Origin: DATFJZ01 sp034660495 | Lineage (GTDB): Bacteria; Desulfobacterota; Desulfobacteria; Desulfobacterales; Desulfobacteraceae | DNA length: 12,866 bases | Reading direction: 5' to 3' | Assembly: GCA_034660495.1 (NCBI GenBank) | Contig: JAYEJJ010000195.1 | Coordinates: forward strand, 1 to 12,866 | Shown here: one piece after another, positions 6,493 through 12,866 of the stretch | Layout: every line of letters begins with the position of its first letter | Position numbering within the stretch: position 1 is the stretch's first letter | Program-made: the position numbers and the translations under genes | The notes under the pieces: generated by a model | What the model was told of the DNA's origin: nothing | Seen by the model: the letters and a program-made list of their open reading frames with translations, nothing else | The model's database searches: none

Positions 6493-7926
6493 CTATTTGA
6501 TCTCCCAGGATGTTCCAGTAGGACCGTCCTTTAATACAATATTCTTTTGGGCCAGCATATCTCTGATCTCATCAGCCCTGGCAAAATCTTTTGACTTTCT
6601 GGCCTCAATCCTCTCTTTGACAAGGCTGTCGATTTCCTCGGAAGACAGGGACTGACCTGCCAGGCCGGCTGATTTTTTTTCTTGAAAATACACGTCAGGC
6701 ACCTGGGTCATGACTCCGAAAATCTCACCCATTTTTTTTAGATCACTGTGCAGGATGGAAACCTCTCTGCGGGCAGCATCAGACATATCTTCCCCGGCTT
6801 TATCCAGCAGCCGGTTTCCCTTTTTAATGGTGTCAAAAACAGCAGCGATACCCCGGGCTGTATTGAAATCATCATCCATGGCCCGGGCAAACCCTTCCCA
6901 TTCAGGACCGCTCTCTGAATACGGCCTGTCACAGCCGCTTTTTTCTGCTCTTTCAAGAAAGGCATATATCTTGTCAAGGCTGGCAGTGACTTCATTCATG
7001 GAGTTTTCATTATAGTCAACAGGGCTTCTATAATGTTTGGAAAGCAGAAAAAGACGTATCACTTCCGGATGATAATGTTTAAGAACATCTTTGATCATGG
7101 TGAAATTACCAAGGGATTTTGACATTTTTTCATTGTCAATGTCCACAAACCCGTTATGTATCCAGTACTTGACAAAGGGGGTGTCAAAGGCCGACGCAGA
7201 CTGGGCAATTTCGTTTTCATGGTGGGGGAAAATCAAATCCTTTCCACCGCCGTGAATGTCAAAATATGTACCAAGATATTTGTAACTCATGGCAGAACAT
7301 TCAATATGCCACCCCGGTCTGCCCATGCCCCAGGGGCTGTCCCAGGCAGGCTCACCTGGTTTTGCAGGCTTCCACAGGGTAAAATCCAGGGGGTTTTTCT
7401 TTTTTTCATCAATGGCTATCCTGGCACCGGCCTGCATATCCTCGGGATTTCTCCCTGAAAGCTTTCCGTATTCCTTAAAACTCTCCAAAGAAAAAAAGAC
7501 CTCGCCCTCGTCAGTATAATAGGCTTTTTCCTTTTTAATCAAAAGGTCTATAAAACCGACAATGTCCTGAATGTGGTCAGTGGCCCTGGGTTCAATGGTC
7601 GGCCTGAGCACATTGAGGGCATCCATTTCATTGTGAAATTCATTAATGTATTTTTCTGATATTTCCGTGCAGGTCAGGCCGGTTTCATTGGCCTTTTTTA
7701 TGATCTTGTCATCCACATCCGTAAAATTGCGGACATAGCACACATCATAACCTGACATCCTCAGCCATCTGAAAACAACATCAAACACCACAACGGCCCT
7801 GGCATGACCAATATGACTGGTATCATAGACCGTCGGCCCGCACACATACATGCCCACCCTGTCTTTTTCAATGGGTTCAAAGGGCTCTTTCCGGCCGGAC
7901 AGTGTATTGTAGACACTTAAACTCAT
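6493..7926 (-). CDS. cysS: Cysteine--tRNA ligase
   Basis: This class I aminoacyl-tRNA synthetase charges tRNA-Cys in the cytoplasm. With the start at 7926 (MSLSVYNTLSG) it has 477 residues, close to the usual length. It shows the zinc ligands Cys29, Cys210, His235 and Glu239, HIGH at 38-41, and KMSKS at 267-271, all one position off the E. coli numbering I recall. An in-frame ATG at 7944 would add six residues and overlap the ispF stop as ATGA. I prefer 7926 because of homology and an AGGA about eight bases upstream, but the overlapping start cannot be excluded. It is the second gene of the ispF-cysS operon. The C-terminal anticodon-binding region (KERIEARKSKDFARADEIRD) is complete. Confidence 0.96.
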   Translation of the reverse strand: MSLSVYNTLSGRKEPFEPIEKDRVGMYVCGPTVYDTSHIGHARAVVVFDVVFRWLRMSGYDVCYVRNFTDVDDKIIKKANETGLTCTEISEKYINEFHNEMDALNVLRPTIEPRATDHIQDIVGFIDLLIKKEKAYYTDEGEVFFSLESFKEYGKLSGRNPEDMQAGARIAIDEKKKNPLDFTLWKPAKPGEPAWDSPWGMGRPGWHIECSAMSYKYLGTYFDIHGGGKDLIFPHHENEIAQSASAFDTPFVKYWIHNGFVDIDNEKMSKSLGNFTMIKDVLKHYHPEVIRLFLLSKHYRSPVDYNENSMNEVTASLDKIYAFLERAEKSGCDRPYSESGPEWEGFARAMDDDFNTARGIAAVFDTIKKGNRLLDKAGEDMSDAARREVSILHSDLKKMGEIFGVMTQVPDVYFQEKKSAGLAGQSLSSEEIDSLVKERIEARKSKDFARADEIRDMLAQKNIVLKDGPTGTSWEIK

Positions 7927-7940
7927 TATTTTTTTCCTGA

Positions 7941-8411
7941 TCATTTATGGATTAAAACAACGGTGTGGGCACCAATCCCCTCACCCCTTCCTGCAAACCC
8001 CAGGCCTTCAGTTGTGGTTGCCTTTACATTGACACAATTCACATCAATTCTTAAAACCGAGGATATATTACGTTCCATTTCCCCTTTAAAGGACATCAGC
8101 CGGGGTGCCTGAGCAAAAATGGTGCTGTCACAGTTAACAATAAAAAATCCTTTGTTCTGAAGTGCTTTACAGCAGCGTTCAAGAAGAATCAGACTGGATA
8201 TCCCTTTGAACTCAGAATTATTGTCCGGAAAATGCTCACCAATATCTCCAAGCCCGGCTGCACCAAGGACTGCATCACACACAGAGTGCACCAGTACATC
8301 TGCGTCTGAATGACCTTTCAGTCCCTTTTCAAAAGGAATCACAACCCCGCCCAGGATCAGGGGCCGTCCAGGCACCAGTCTGTGCACATCATATCCAGAC
8401 CCTATTCTCAT
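7941..8411 (-). CDS. ispF: 2-C-methyl-D-erythritol 2,4-cyclodiphosphate synthase
   Basis: IspF is the MEP-pathway enzyme that cyclises CDP-methylerythritol 2-phosphate to ME-cPP with release of CMP, on the way to isoprenoids. The 156 residues match the family. The metal ligands Asp8, His10 (GYDVH) and His42 (DADVLVHS) are present, as are GDIGEHFPD and the C-terminal ATTTEGLGFAGRGEGIGAH. ATG 8411 was chosen because GGGGGAGAAT lies directly upstream and homology begins at MRIGSGYDVH; an upstream in-frame start at 8444 lacks this support. ispD is not next to it, although ispD-ispF linkage is common. A TTGACT-17-TATACT promoter lies upstream, so ispF should lead a two-gene transcript with cysS. 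Confidence 0.96.
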   Translation of the reverse strand: MRIGSGYDVHRLVPGRPLILGGVVIPFEKGLKGHSDADVLVHSVCDAVLGAAGLGDIGEHFPDNNSEFKGISSLILLERCCKALQNKGFFIVNCDSTIFAQAPRLMSFKGEMERNISSVLRIDVNCVNVKATTTEGLGFAGRGEGIGAHTVVLIHK

Positions 8412-8508
8412 ATTCTCCCCCTGTTTCAGCCTGCCCCCATCCATTTAAAGGCCTGCATCTGCAGAGCTGATTTTTCCGGTGCAGCGTCACGGTTTACAGA
8501 TTCAAAGG

Positions 8509-8537
8509 AGTATAACGGCAAAAGAAACAAAAGTCAA
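8509..8537 (-). promoter_or_regulatory. Sigma70-type promoter for ispF-cysS
   Basis: On the minus strand, TTGACT (8537-8532) and TATACT (8514-8509) are separated by exactly 17 bases, each matching the consensus at five of six positions. It lies just past the adenosine-kinase-like gene's stop (8549) and would give a leader of roughly 90 bases before ispF. No T-box or other riboswitch was recognised in that leader. Confidence 0.65.
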
Positions 8538-8548
8538 AATATTCAAAC

Positions 8549-9529
8549 CTATAGAATATCTCTGATCTTTTCCCATCCCTGTTCAGGGATATGCGCTCCA
8601 ATGACCTGACAGACCTCATAACCGCAGGCAGAGCCGATTTCTCCACTTTTTTCCAGAGAAAAGCCGTGGGCCAGACCATACAGAAATCCGGCGGCCCAGA
8701 GATCTCCTGCACCGGTGGTATCCACGGCTTCATCTCCGTTTCTCGGTTCAATCCTGATAATATTGCCGCGACTGGCTATATAACTGCCCCGTTTTCCCAC
8801 CTTGAGCACGGCAATTTCCACATTATGGGAAAGGGCCCTGATGGCCTGGGATTCATCGGAAAAACCAGTATAGGCCTCAGCCTCATCTTCATTGGCAATA
8901 AGAATATCCACATAGTTATTTACAATATCTCCCAGAATATTCCTGGCGGCTTCAACAACCTCAAAGCTTGCAATATCCAGAGCAATCAGGGCATTGGCCT
9001 TTTTAGCACTTTTCAGAGCGGCTGTCATCAGTTCTGGATTAAACAGAAGATACCCTTCTATAACAGCAATGGCCGTATCCTGAAACCTGTCAGGGGTAAT
9101 TTTTTCCGATTCAAGTTCTGTAGACGCCCCCAGGCAGGTAAACATAGACCTCTGGGCATCTGGAGTTATAACAGACAAAACCTTTCCAGTCGGTGTTTGT
9201 GAAAGATCAAACAAAGGTGTTACATTACAGTTTTTCAACTGATCCTCGTACAAACCCCCATACAGGTCTTCTCCCCTTTTCCCGATAAATCTTGCCTGTC
9301 CCCCCAGCATGCCGACTCCCACAATTGTGTTGCAGGCTGCCCCGCCCGGGACAACAACGGGTTTCTGTGAGGTCATCTGTAAAATCTCCTCAATCTCAAA
9401 GTCCTCATGCAGGGTCATCCCCCCCTTTTTTTTCCCCAGACGTTCGAGAAACTCATCGCTTTCATTTATCAACAGATCTACAAGGGCAGACCCTATTCCC
9501 GTAATTCTTGTACTGCTGTTTTTTTTCAA
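8549..9529 (-). CDS. PfkB-family sugar kinase, adenosine-kinase-like
   Basis: This is a ribokinase/PfkB-fold kinase of 326 residues. It shows the N-terminal GIGSALVDL, GGMTL (36-40), the substrate-site PGGAACNT (61-68), GKRGEDLYG, and the anion-hole/catalytic motif DTTGAGD (270-276, base Asp276) followed by LWAAGFLYG. The overall order resembles proteins annotated as bacterial adenosine kinase (PGG.A.NT, ER/QRSM.T.LGA, EGYL, DTTGAGD.FA.GFLYG). The start is TTG 9529: GGAGG ends five bases upstream, whereas the in-frame TTG at 9541 lies upstream of that site. Divergence from metK-ahcY fits a role in clearing adenosine made by AhcY. This is inference; another nucleoside or sugar could be the substrate. 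A perfect palindrome at 9543-9556 lies just upstream of the ribosome binding site. Confidence 0.85.
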   Translation of the reverse strand: MKKNSSTRITGIGSALVDLLINESDEFLERLGKKKGGMTLHEDFEIEEILQMTSQKPVVVPGGAACNTIVGVGMLGGQARFIGKRGEDLYGGLYEDQLKNCNVTPLFDLSQTPTGKVLSVITPDAQRSMFTCLGASTELESEKITPDRFQDTAIAVIEGYLLFNPELMTAALKSAKKANALIALDIASFEVVEAARNILGDIVNNYVDILIANEDEAEAYTGFSDESQAIRALSHNVEIAVLKVGKRGSYIASRGNIIRIEPRNGDEAVDTTGAGDLWAAGFLYGLAHGFSLEKSGEIGSACGYEVCQVIGAHIPEQGWEKIRDIL

Positions 9530-9542
9530 TTTAACCTCCAAT

Positions 9543-9556
9543 TGTTGAATTCAACA
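9543..9556. promoter_or_regulatory. 14-base palindrome before the kinase, possible operator
   Basis: TGTTGAATTCAACA is a perfect 14-base palindrome that lies four bases upstream of the kinase's GGAGG. A repressor bound here, or a small RNA hairpin, could reduce expression. No second copy was found in the window. Confidence 0.35.
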
Positions 9557-9698
9557 CTATTAATTTCAATGCAAAGCAATATCATCCTGAACATTTTTGA
9601 TTTTAAAAATCCACAGATCAGGTTTCATTTCAACCCAATGCCTCCAGAATAAACGCACACAGGTCACACTCAAATAGTCTTCATTAAAATTCGCTGAA

Positions 9699-9721
9699 AT
9701 TAGCATAACATATTAGCATAA
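9699..9721. repeat. Direct repeat ATTAGCATAA, two copies
   Basis: ATTAGCATAA occurs at 9699-9708 and 9712-9721, separated by CAT, giving a 13-base period. The spacing is near, but not equal to, a helical turn. Its function is unknown. Confidence 0.4.
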
Positions 9722-9792
9722 AGCAAGCATTGCCGCCATGTCAAGATTTTTATCCGTTTTACCCTGTTTATATCCCTTCAAAGGCCTAACCC

Positions 9793-9806
9793 AGCAATTA
9801 ATTGCT
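9793..9806. promoter_or_regulatory. 14-base palindrome upstream of metK promoter
   Basis: AGCAATTAATTGCT is a perfect 14-base palindrome, 20 bases upstream of the TTGACA at 9827. This position suits an activator or repressor dimer site. Confidence 0.35.
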
Positions 9807-9826
9807 TTGTACGCAATACTTTTTTG

Positions 9827-9853
9827 TTGACAAATCACAATTATTGTTATAGT
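9827..9853 (+). promoter_or_regulatory. Candidate metK promoter
   Basis: A perfect TTGACA (9827-9832) is followed by TATAGT (9848-9853) after 15 bases, which is shorter than ideal. Between them ACAAT-T-ATTGT (9837-9847) is a perfect palindrome around one base that could be an operator. The leader would be about 115 bases. TATATT at 9883-9888 is an alternative -10 without a good -35. Confidence 0.4.
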
Positions 9854-9976
9854 TTATCTTTTTATAATCATTTGATTCATGCTATATTAAACAATTAACG
9901 TATTAAATAACAACCCTGAGTTTTTAAACATACCAGAAAAACACAGCCTAAATACTTTAAAATAAAAGGAGAAATC

Positions 9977-11149
9977 ATGACAGAAAATTCATCCATATTT
10001 TTTACATCTGAATCTGTTACAGAAGGACATCCTGACAAGGTAGCAGATGCCATTTCAGACAGTATTCTTGATGCGATCATGGCTGAGGATAAAAAATGCA
10101 GGGTTGCCTGCGAAACCCTGGTAACCACCGGGCTTGCCATGGTAGCCGGTGAAATCACAACAGATTGTTATGTGGACATCCCTGAAGTTGTAAGGGAGAC
10201 CATCAGGGATATTGGTTATAATTCATCCCAGATGGGATTTGATTGGCAGACCTGCTCTGTTGTGACCAGCATAGATCAGCAGTCACCGGATATTGCCCAG
10301 GGCGTCAATGAGGGCGCAGGCCTTTTCAAAGAACAGGGTGCAGGCGACCAGGGACTGATGTTTGGTTTTGCTTCTGATGAAACCCCGGAACTGATGCCCA
10401 TGCCTGTCATGTATGCCCACAAATTGACCCAGCGTCTTGCCAAGGTAAGAAAAAACGGCGCCCTCGACTTTTTAAGGCCTGACGGAAAATCCCAGGTCAC
10501 CATAGAGTATGTGGAAGGGCAGCCCAGGCGGGTTGATGCCATTGTTGTTTCAAGCCAGCACAAACCTGATATCAGCTATGAAGAACTCAAGGAACAAATT
10601 ATAAAAGAGGTAATAAAAAAAGTAATCCCGGCTGAAATGATGGATGGAGACACCAACTTTTTCATCAACCCCACCGGCAAATTTGTCATTGGCGGCCCCA
10701 TGGGGGACTGCGGACTCACCGGAAGAAAGATAATTGTTGATACCTACGGCGGACAGGGCAGCCACGGCGGCGGATGCTTTTCAGGAAAAGATCCATCAAA
10801 GGTGGACAGAAGCGCCTCCTACATGGGCAGATACATTGCCAAAAACATTGTTGCTTCAGGTATAACCAAAAAATGCGAGGTACAGGTTGCCTATGCCATC
10901 GGTGTTGCCGAGCCCGTATCCCTGCACATTGATTTTCTTGGAACCGGAAAAATTCCAGAATACAAAGCCGTTAAAATTGTAAGGGATGTTTTTGATCTAA
11001 GACCGGCCGCCATTATTGAAACCCTGGATCTCTTACGTCCAATTTACAGGAAAACCTCTGCCTACGGGCATTTTGGAAGAAAAGACCCGGATTTTACCTG
11101 GGAACTTACAGACAAGGCAGAAGAAATCAGAGATAAAGCAGGATTATAA
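9977..11149 (+). CDS. metK: S-adenosylmethionine synthase
   Basis: Methionine adenosyltransferase forms SAM from ATP and methionine in the cytoplasm. The 390 residues are of normal length. The signatures are GHPDK (17-21), GAGDQGLMFG (121-130), IDQQSPDIAQGV, GGPMGDCGLTGRKIIVDTYG, and the phosphate loop HGGGCFSGKDPSKVDRSA. This loop carries Cys267 where Ala is usual (GGGAFSGKD), a mild variation. The start has AAAGGAG seven bases upstream. metK leads a two-gene operon with ahcY, which begins 16 bases after the metK stop with its own ribosome binding site. This pairing joins production of SAM with disposal of SAH. Confidence 0.98.
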   Translation: MTENSSIFFTSESVTEGHPDKVADAISDSILDAIMAEDKKCRVACETLVTTGLAMVAGEITTDCYVDIPEVVRETIRDIGYNSSQMGFDWQTCSVVTSIDQQSPDIAQGVNEGAGLFKEQGAGDQGLMFGFASDETPELMPMPVMYAHKLTQRLAKVRKNGALDFLRPDGKSQVTIEYVEGQPRRVDAIVVSSQHKPDISYEELKEQIIKEVIKKVIPAEMMDGDTNFFINPTGKFVIGGPMGDCGLTGRKIIVDTYGGQGSHGGGCFSGKDPSKVDRSASYMGRYIAKNIVASGITKKCEVQVAYAIGVAEPVSLHIDFLGTGKIPEYKAVKIVRDVFDLRPAAIIETLDLLRPIYRKTSAYGHFGRKDPDFTWELTDKAEEIRDKAGL

Positions 11150-11165
11150 AATTAAGGAGTAAAAA

Positions 11166-12611
11166 ATGACATACACAAATTCAGATTCTCTTTTCATGGA
11201 TCTTGACCTTAGCCTTGAGCACAAGGTCAAGGACATATCCCTGGCCCCAGAAGGGCACAAGGACATGCAGCTTTCAGAAAAAGAGATGCCGGGCCTCATG
11301 GCCATACGGAAAAAATACAGTAAGGAAAAACCCCTCAAGGGACTTAAAGTCACAGGAAGCCTTCATATGACCATTCAGACAGCCATGCTCATAGACACAC
11401 TTTATGAACTCGGCGCTGATATCAGATGGGCCACATGCAATATTTTTTCAACCCAGGACCATGCAGCAGCAGCCATTGCCGATAAAAAAACTGCTGTTGT
11501 CTTTGCCTGGAAAGGGGAAACCCTCCAGGAATTCTGGTGGTGTACTGAAATGGCCCTGACCTGGCCCGACGGAAGCGGTCCTGACCTTATCGTTGACGAC
11601 GGAGGAGATGCCACCCTTTTTGTTCACCAGGGCGCCAAAATTGAAAAAAATCCAGCAGAGCTTGACAGAACACCGGGAAGTACTGATGAAAAATTCCTTT
11701 TGGAAAGGCTGAAAAAAAGCTATGAAAAAAATCCCACAAGATGGACAGATATTGCTAAAAAAATCCGGGGCGTTTCCGAGGAGACCACAACAGGTGTCCA
11801 CCGGCTGTATCATCTTGCCGCTGACAAGGAACTGCTCTTCCCTGCCATTAACGTAAATGATTCCGTCACCAAATCCAAATTCGACAACCTTTACGGCTGC
11901 AGAGAATCCCTGGCCGACGGGATCAAAAGAGCAACCGACGTGATGATTGCCGGCAAGGTAGTGGTCATTATCGGATACGGCGACGTGGGAAAAGGCTGCG
12001 CAGATTCAATGAAAAGCTACGGCGCCCGGGTAATTATCACTGAGATTGATCCCATATGTGCACTTCAGGCCGCATTGGAAGGCTTCCAGGTCATGACCAT
12101 GGAAGAGGCAGCTCCCCTGGGTGATATTTTTGTAACTGCCTCGGGCAACTACCATGTGATCAAAGGCGTTCATATGGAAGAGATGCGCAACGAGGCCATC
12201 ATATGCAATATAGGTCATTTTGACAATGAAATTGAAATGGCGTATCTGGACAACAATCCCACAGCGGTAAAAATTTCGATACGGCCCCAGGTTGACAAAT
12301 GGACCCTGGAGTCCGGAAAATCACTGATTGTTCTTGCCGAAGGAAGGCTGGTCAATCTTGGCTGCGCCACAGGTCATCCAAGCTTTGTCATGAGCAACAG
12401 CTTTTCCAACCAGACCCTGGCCCAGATAAAGCTTGCCACTGAAGACCTTGAAAAAAAGGTCTATACCCTTCCAAAGGAGCTTGATGAAGAGGTTGCCAGG
12501 CATCACCTTGAAATACTGGGAGTCAAGCTCACAACCATGACCCAGAAACAGGCAGACTACATTGGATATCCCGTAGAAGGTCCCTATAAATCCAAAAATT
12601 ACAGGTACTGA
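11166..12611 (+). CDS. ahcY: Adenosylhomocysteinase
   Basis: SAH hydrolase splits S-adenosylhomocysteine to adenosine and homocysteine, using bound NAD, and relieves product inhibition of methyltransferases. It has 481 residues, the longer bacterial form with the roughly 40-residue insertion (about 155-200). Visible are FSTQDHAAAAI, DDGGDATL, VNDSVTKSKFDN (230-241, with Lys and Asp of the active site), GCRESLADGIKRATD, the NAD loop GYGDVGKG (270-277), GHFDNEIE, and the C-terminal KNYRY that contributes to the neighbouring subunit's cofactor site. AAGGAG precedes the ATG. It is co-transcribed with metK and ends at a strong terminator. Confidence 0.98.
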   Translation: MTYTNSDSLFMDLDLSLEHKVKDISLAPEGHKDMQLSEKEMPGLMAIRKKYSKEKPLKGLKVTGSLHMTIQTAMLIDTLYELGADIRWATCNIFSTQDHAAAAIADKKTAVVFAWKGETLQEFWWCTEMALTWPDGSGPDLIVDDGGDATLFVHQGAKIEKNPAELDRTPGSTDEKFLLERLKKSYEKNPTRWTDIAKKIRGVSEETTTGVHRLYHLAADKELLFPAINVNDSVTKSKFDNLYGCRESLADGIKRATDVMIAGKVVVIIGYGDVGKGCADSMKSYGARVIITEIDPICALQAALEGFQVMTMEEAAPLGDIFVTASGNYHVIKGVHMEEMRNEAIICNIGHFDNEIEMAYLDNNPTAVKISIRPQVDKWTLESGKSLIVLAEGRLVNLGCATGHPSFVMSNSFSNQTLAQIKLATEDLEKKVYTLPKELDEEVARHHLEILGVKLTTMTQKQADYIGYPVEGPYKSKNYRY

Positions 12612-12651
12612 TCATTGTCCTGAATCTGACTGATCCGTATTGAACTCAATC

Positions 12652-12682
12652 AAGGGCTGTTTTCAGACAGCCCTTTTTTTTA
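12652..12682 (+). terminator. Rho-independent terminator of metK-ahcY
   Basis: AAGGGCTGT (12652-12660) pairs perfectly with ACAGCCCTT (12667-12675) across a TTTCAG loop and runs into a nine-T tract. It lies about 40 bases after the ahcY stop. Confidence 0.9.
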
Positions 12683-12690
12683 TAAGAAAC

Positions 12691-12866
12691 AGCCGATTAA
12701 GAGCTCCCAGCGGTTGCCTGTCAGGAACATTGAGAACCAAAGGAGATCAGACTTTTTGCCCTGCCAGGCGTTAAAAAAATCAAATAGTTTGAGGACCATT
12801 GGCCGCAGGTTGCCGATTTTTAGCCTGGCAGGGCAAAAAGTCCTCCGTCGTTCTCGTTCCTGACAG
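12691..12866. repeat. Palindromic repeat C, with long internal stem, cut by window end
   Basis: The left arm (AGCCGATTAAGAGCTCCC, then GCGGTTGCCTGTCAGGAAC) matches repeats A and B; 12709-12747 is identical to the reverse complement of 1894-1932. CTGTCAGGAAC at 12719-12729 is mirrored by GTTCCTGACAG at 12856-12866. Inside lies a perfect 20-base inverted repeat (12750-12769 with 12823-12842) around a 53-base centre. The right arm probably continues beyond the window. Folded as RNA it would be a very stable long hairpin directly downstream of the ahcY terminator. Confidence 0.75.

Larger units (their letters stand above)
9530..9976. promoter_or_regulatory. 447-base divergent regulatory region, kinase / metK
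   Basis: This A+T-rich, gene-free stretch separates the kinase start from metK. It holds three perfect short palindromes (9543-9556, 9793-9806, 9837-9847), a 13-base-period direct repeat of ATTAGCATAA (9699-9708, 9712-9721), and a TTGACA promoter candidate (9827-9853). I looked for SAM- and SAH-binding riboswitches and recognised none. Confidence 0.5.

Noticed and set aside
9542..9976. SAM or SAH riboswitch before metK-ahcY
   Set aside because: The leader is A+T rich with no recognisable conserved core or multi-stem arrangement, and only 16 bases separate metK from ahcY.

Overview
The window looks like chromosomal DNA of a strictly anaerobic, Gram-negative sulfate reducer of the Desulfobacterales (Desulfobacteraceae-like). 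This is an inference from protein style and gene content (an acetyl-CoA hydrolase/transferase fused to a GNAT domain, bacterial-type AhcY with MetK, MEP-pathway IspF), from moderate base composition with A-rich intergenic DNA, and from a dispersed palindromic repeat family. No marker gene fixes the genus.

Layout. Positions 1-429 (minus) hold an incomplete DDE-type transposase running off the left edge, followed by about 560 bases without a gene that contain two hairpins with TGA loops and a large palindromic repeat (811-932). A dTDP-4-dehydrorhamnose reductase gene (rmlD/rfbD, minus, 989-1879) lies between that repeat and a second repeat arm (1894-1996). Then comes a plus-strand pseudogene (2160-4075) of a bifunctional acetyl-CoA hydrolase/transferase-GNAT protein, whose homology is spread over five segments with four frame changes. 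Two of these lie in A10 and A9 homopolymers. Next is convergent rlmD (23S rRNA m5U methyltransferase, minus), whose last codons coincide with the tip sequence of the repeat family, and a divergent alpha/beta hydrolase (plus). The hydrolase converges on an ispF-cysS operon (minus) that has a good sigma70-type promoter. An adenosine-kinase-like PfkB gene (minus) follows, and is transcribed away from the metK-ahcY operon (plus). A strong terminator closes ahcY, and the window ends in a third copy of the palindromic repeat family.

How genes work together. MetK makes S-adenosylmethionine, AhcY splits the S-adenosylhomocysteine left after methylation, and the divergent PfkB kinase would remove the adenosine that inhibits AhcY. 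The three genes therefore form a compact SAM-recycling module around a 447-base intergenic region that carries three small perfect palindromes. RlmD is a SAM consumer but is separate. ispF and cysS are housekeeping genes joined by translational overlap or close spacing.

The most notable non-gene signal is the repeat family. Its half-arms (outer tip CTCGATTATCAAGTTTTT, inner core GCGGTTGCCTGTCAGGAAC) occur as a paired palindrome at 811-932, as a solo arm at 1894-1976, as a pair with a long internal stem at 12691-12866, and as a tip only at the end of rlmD. No complete new defence or biosynthetic system is visible.
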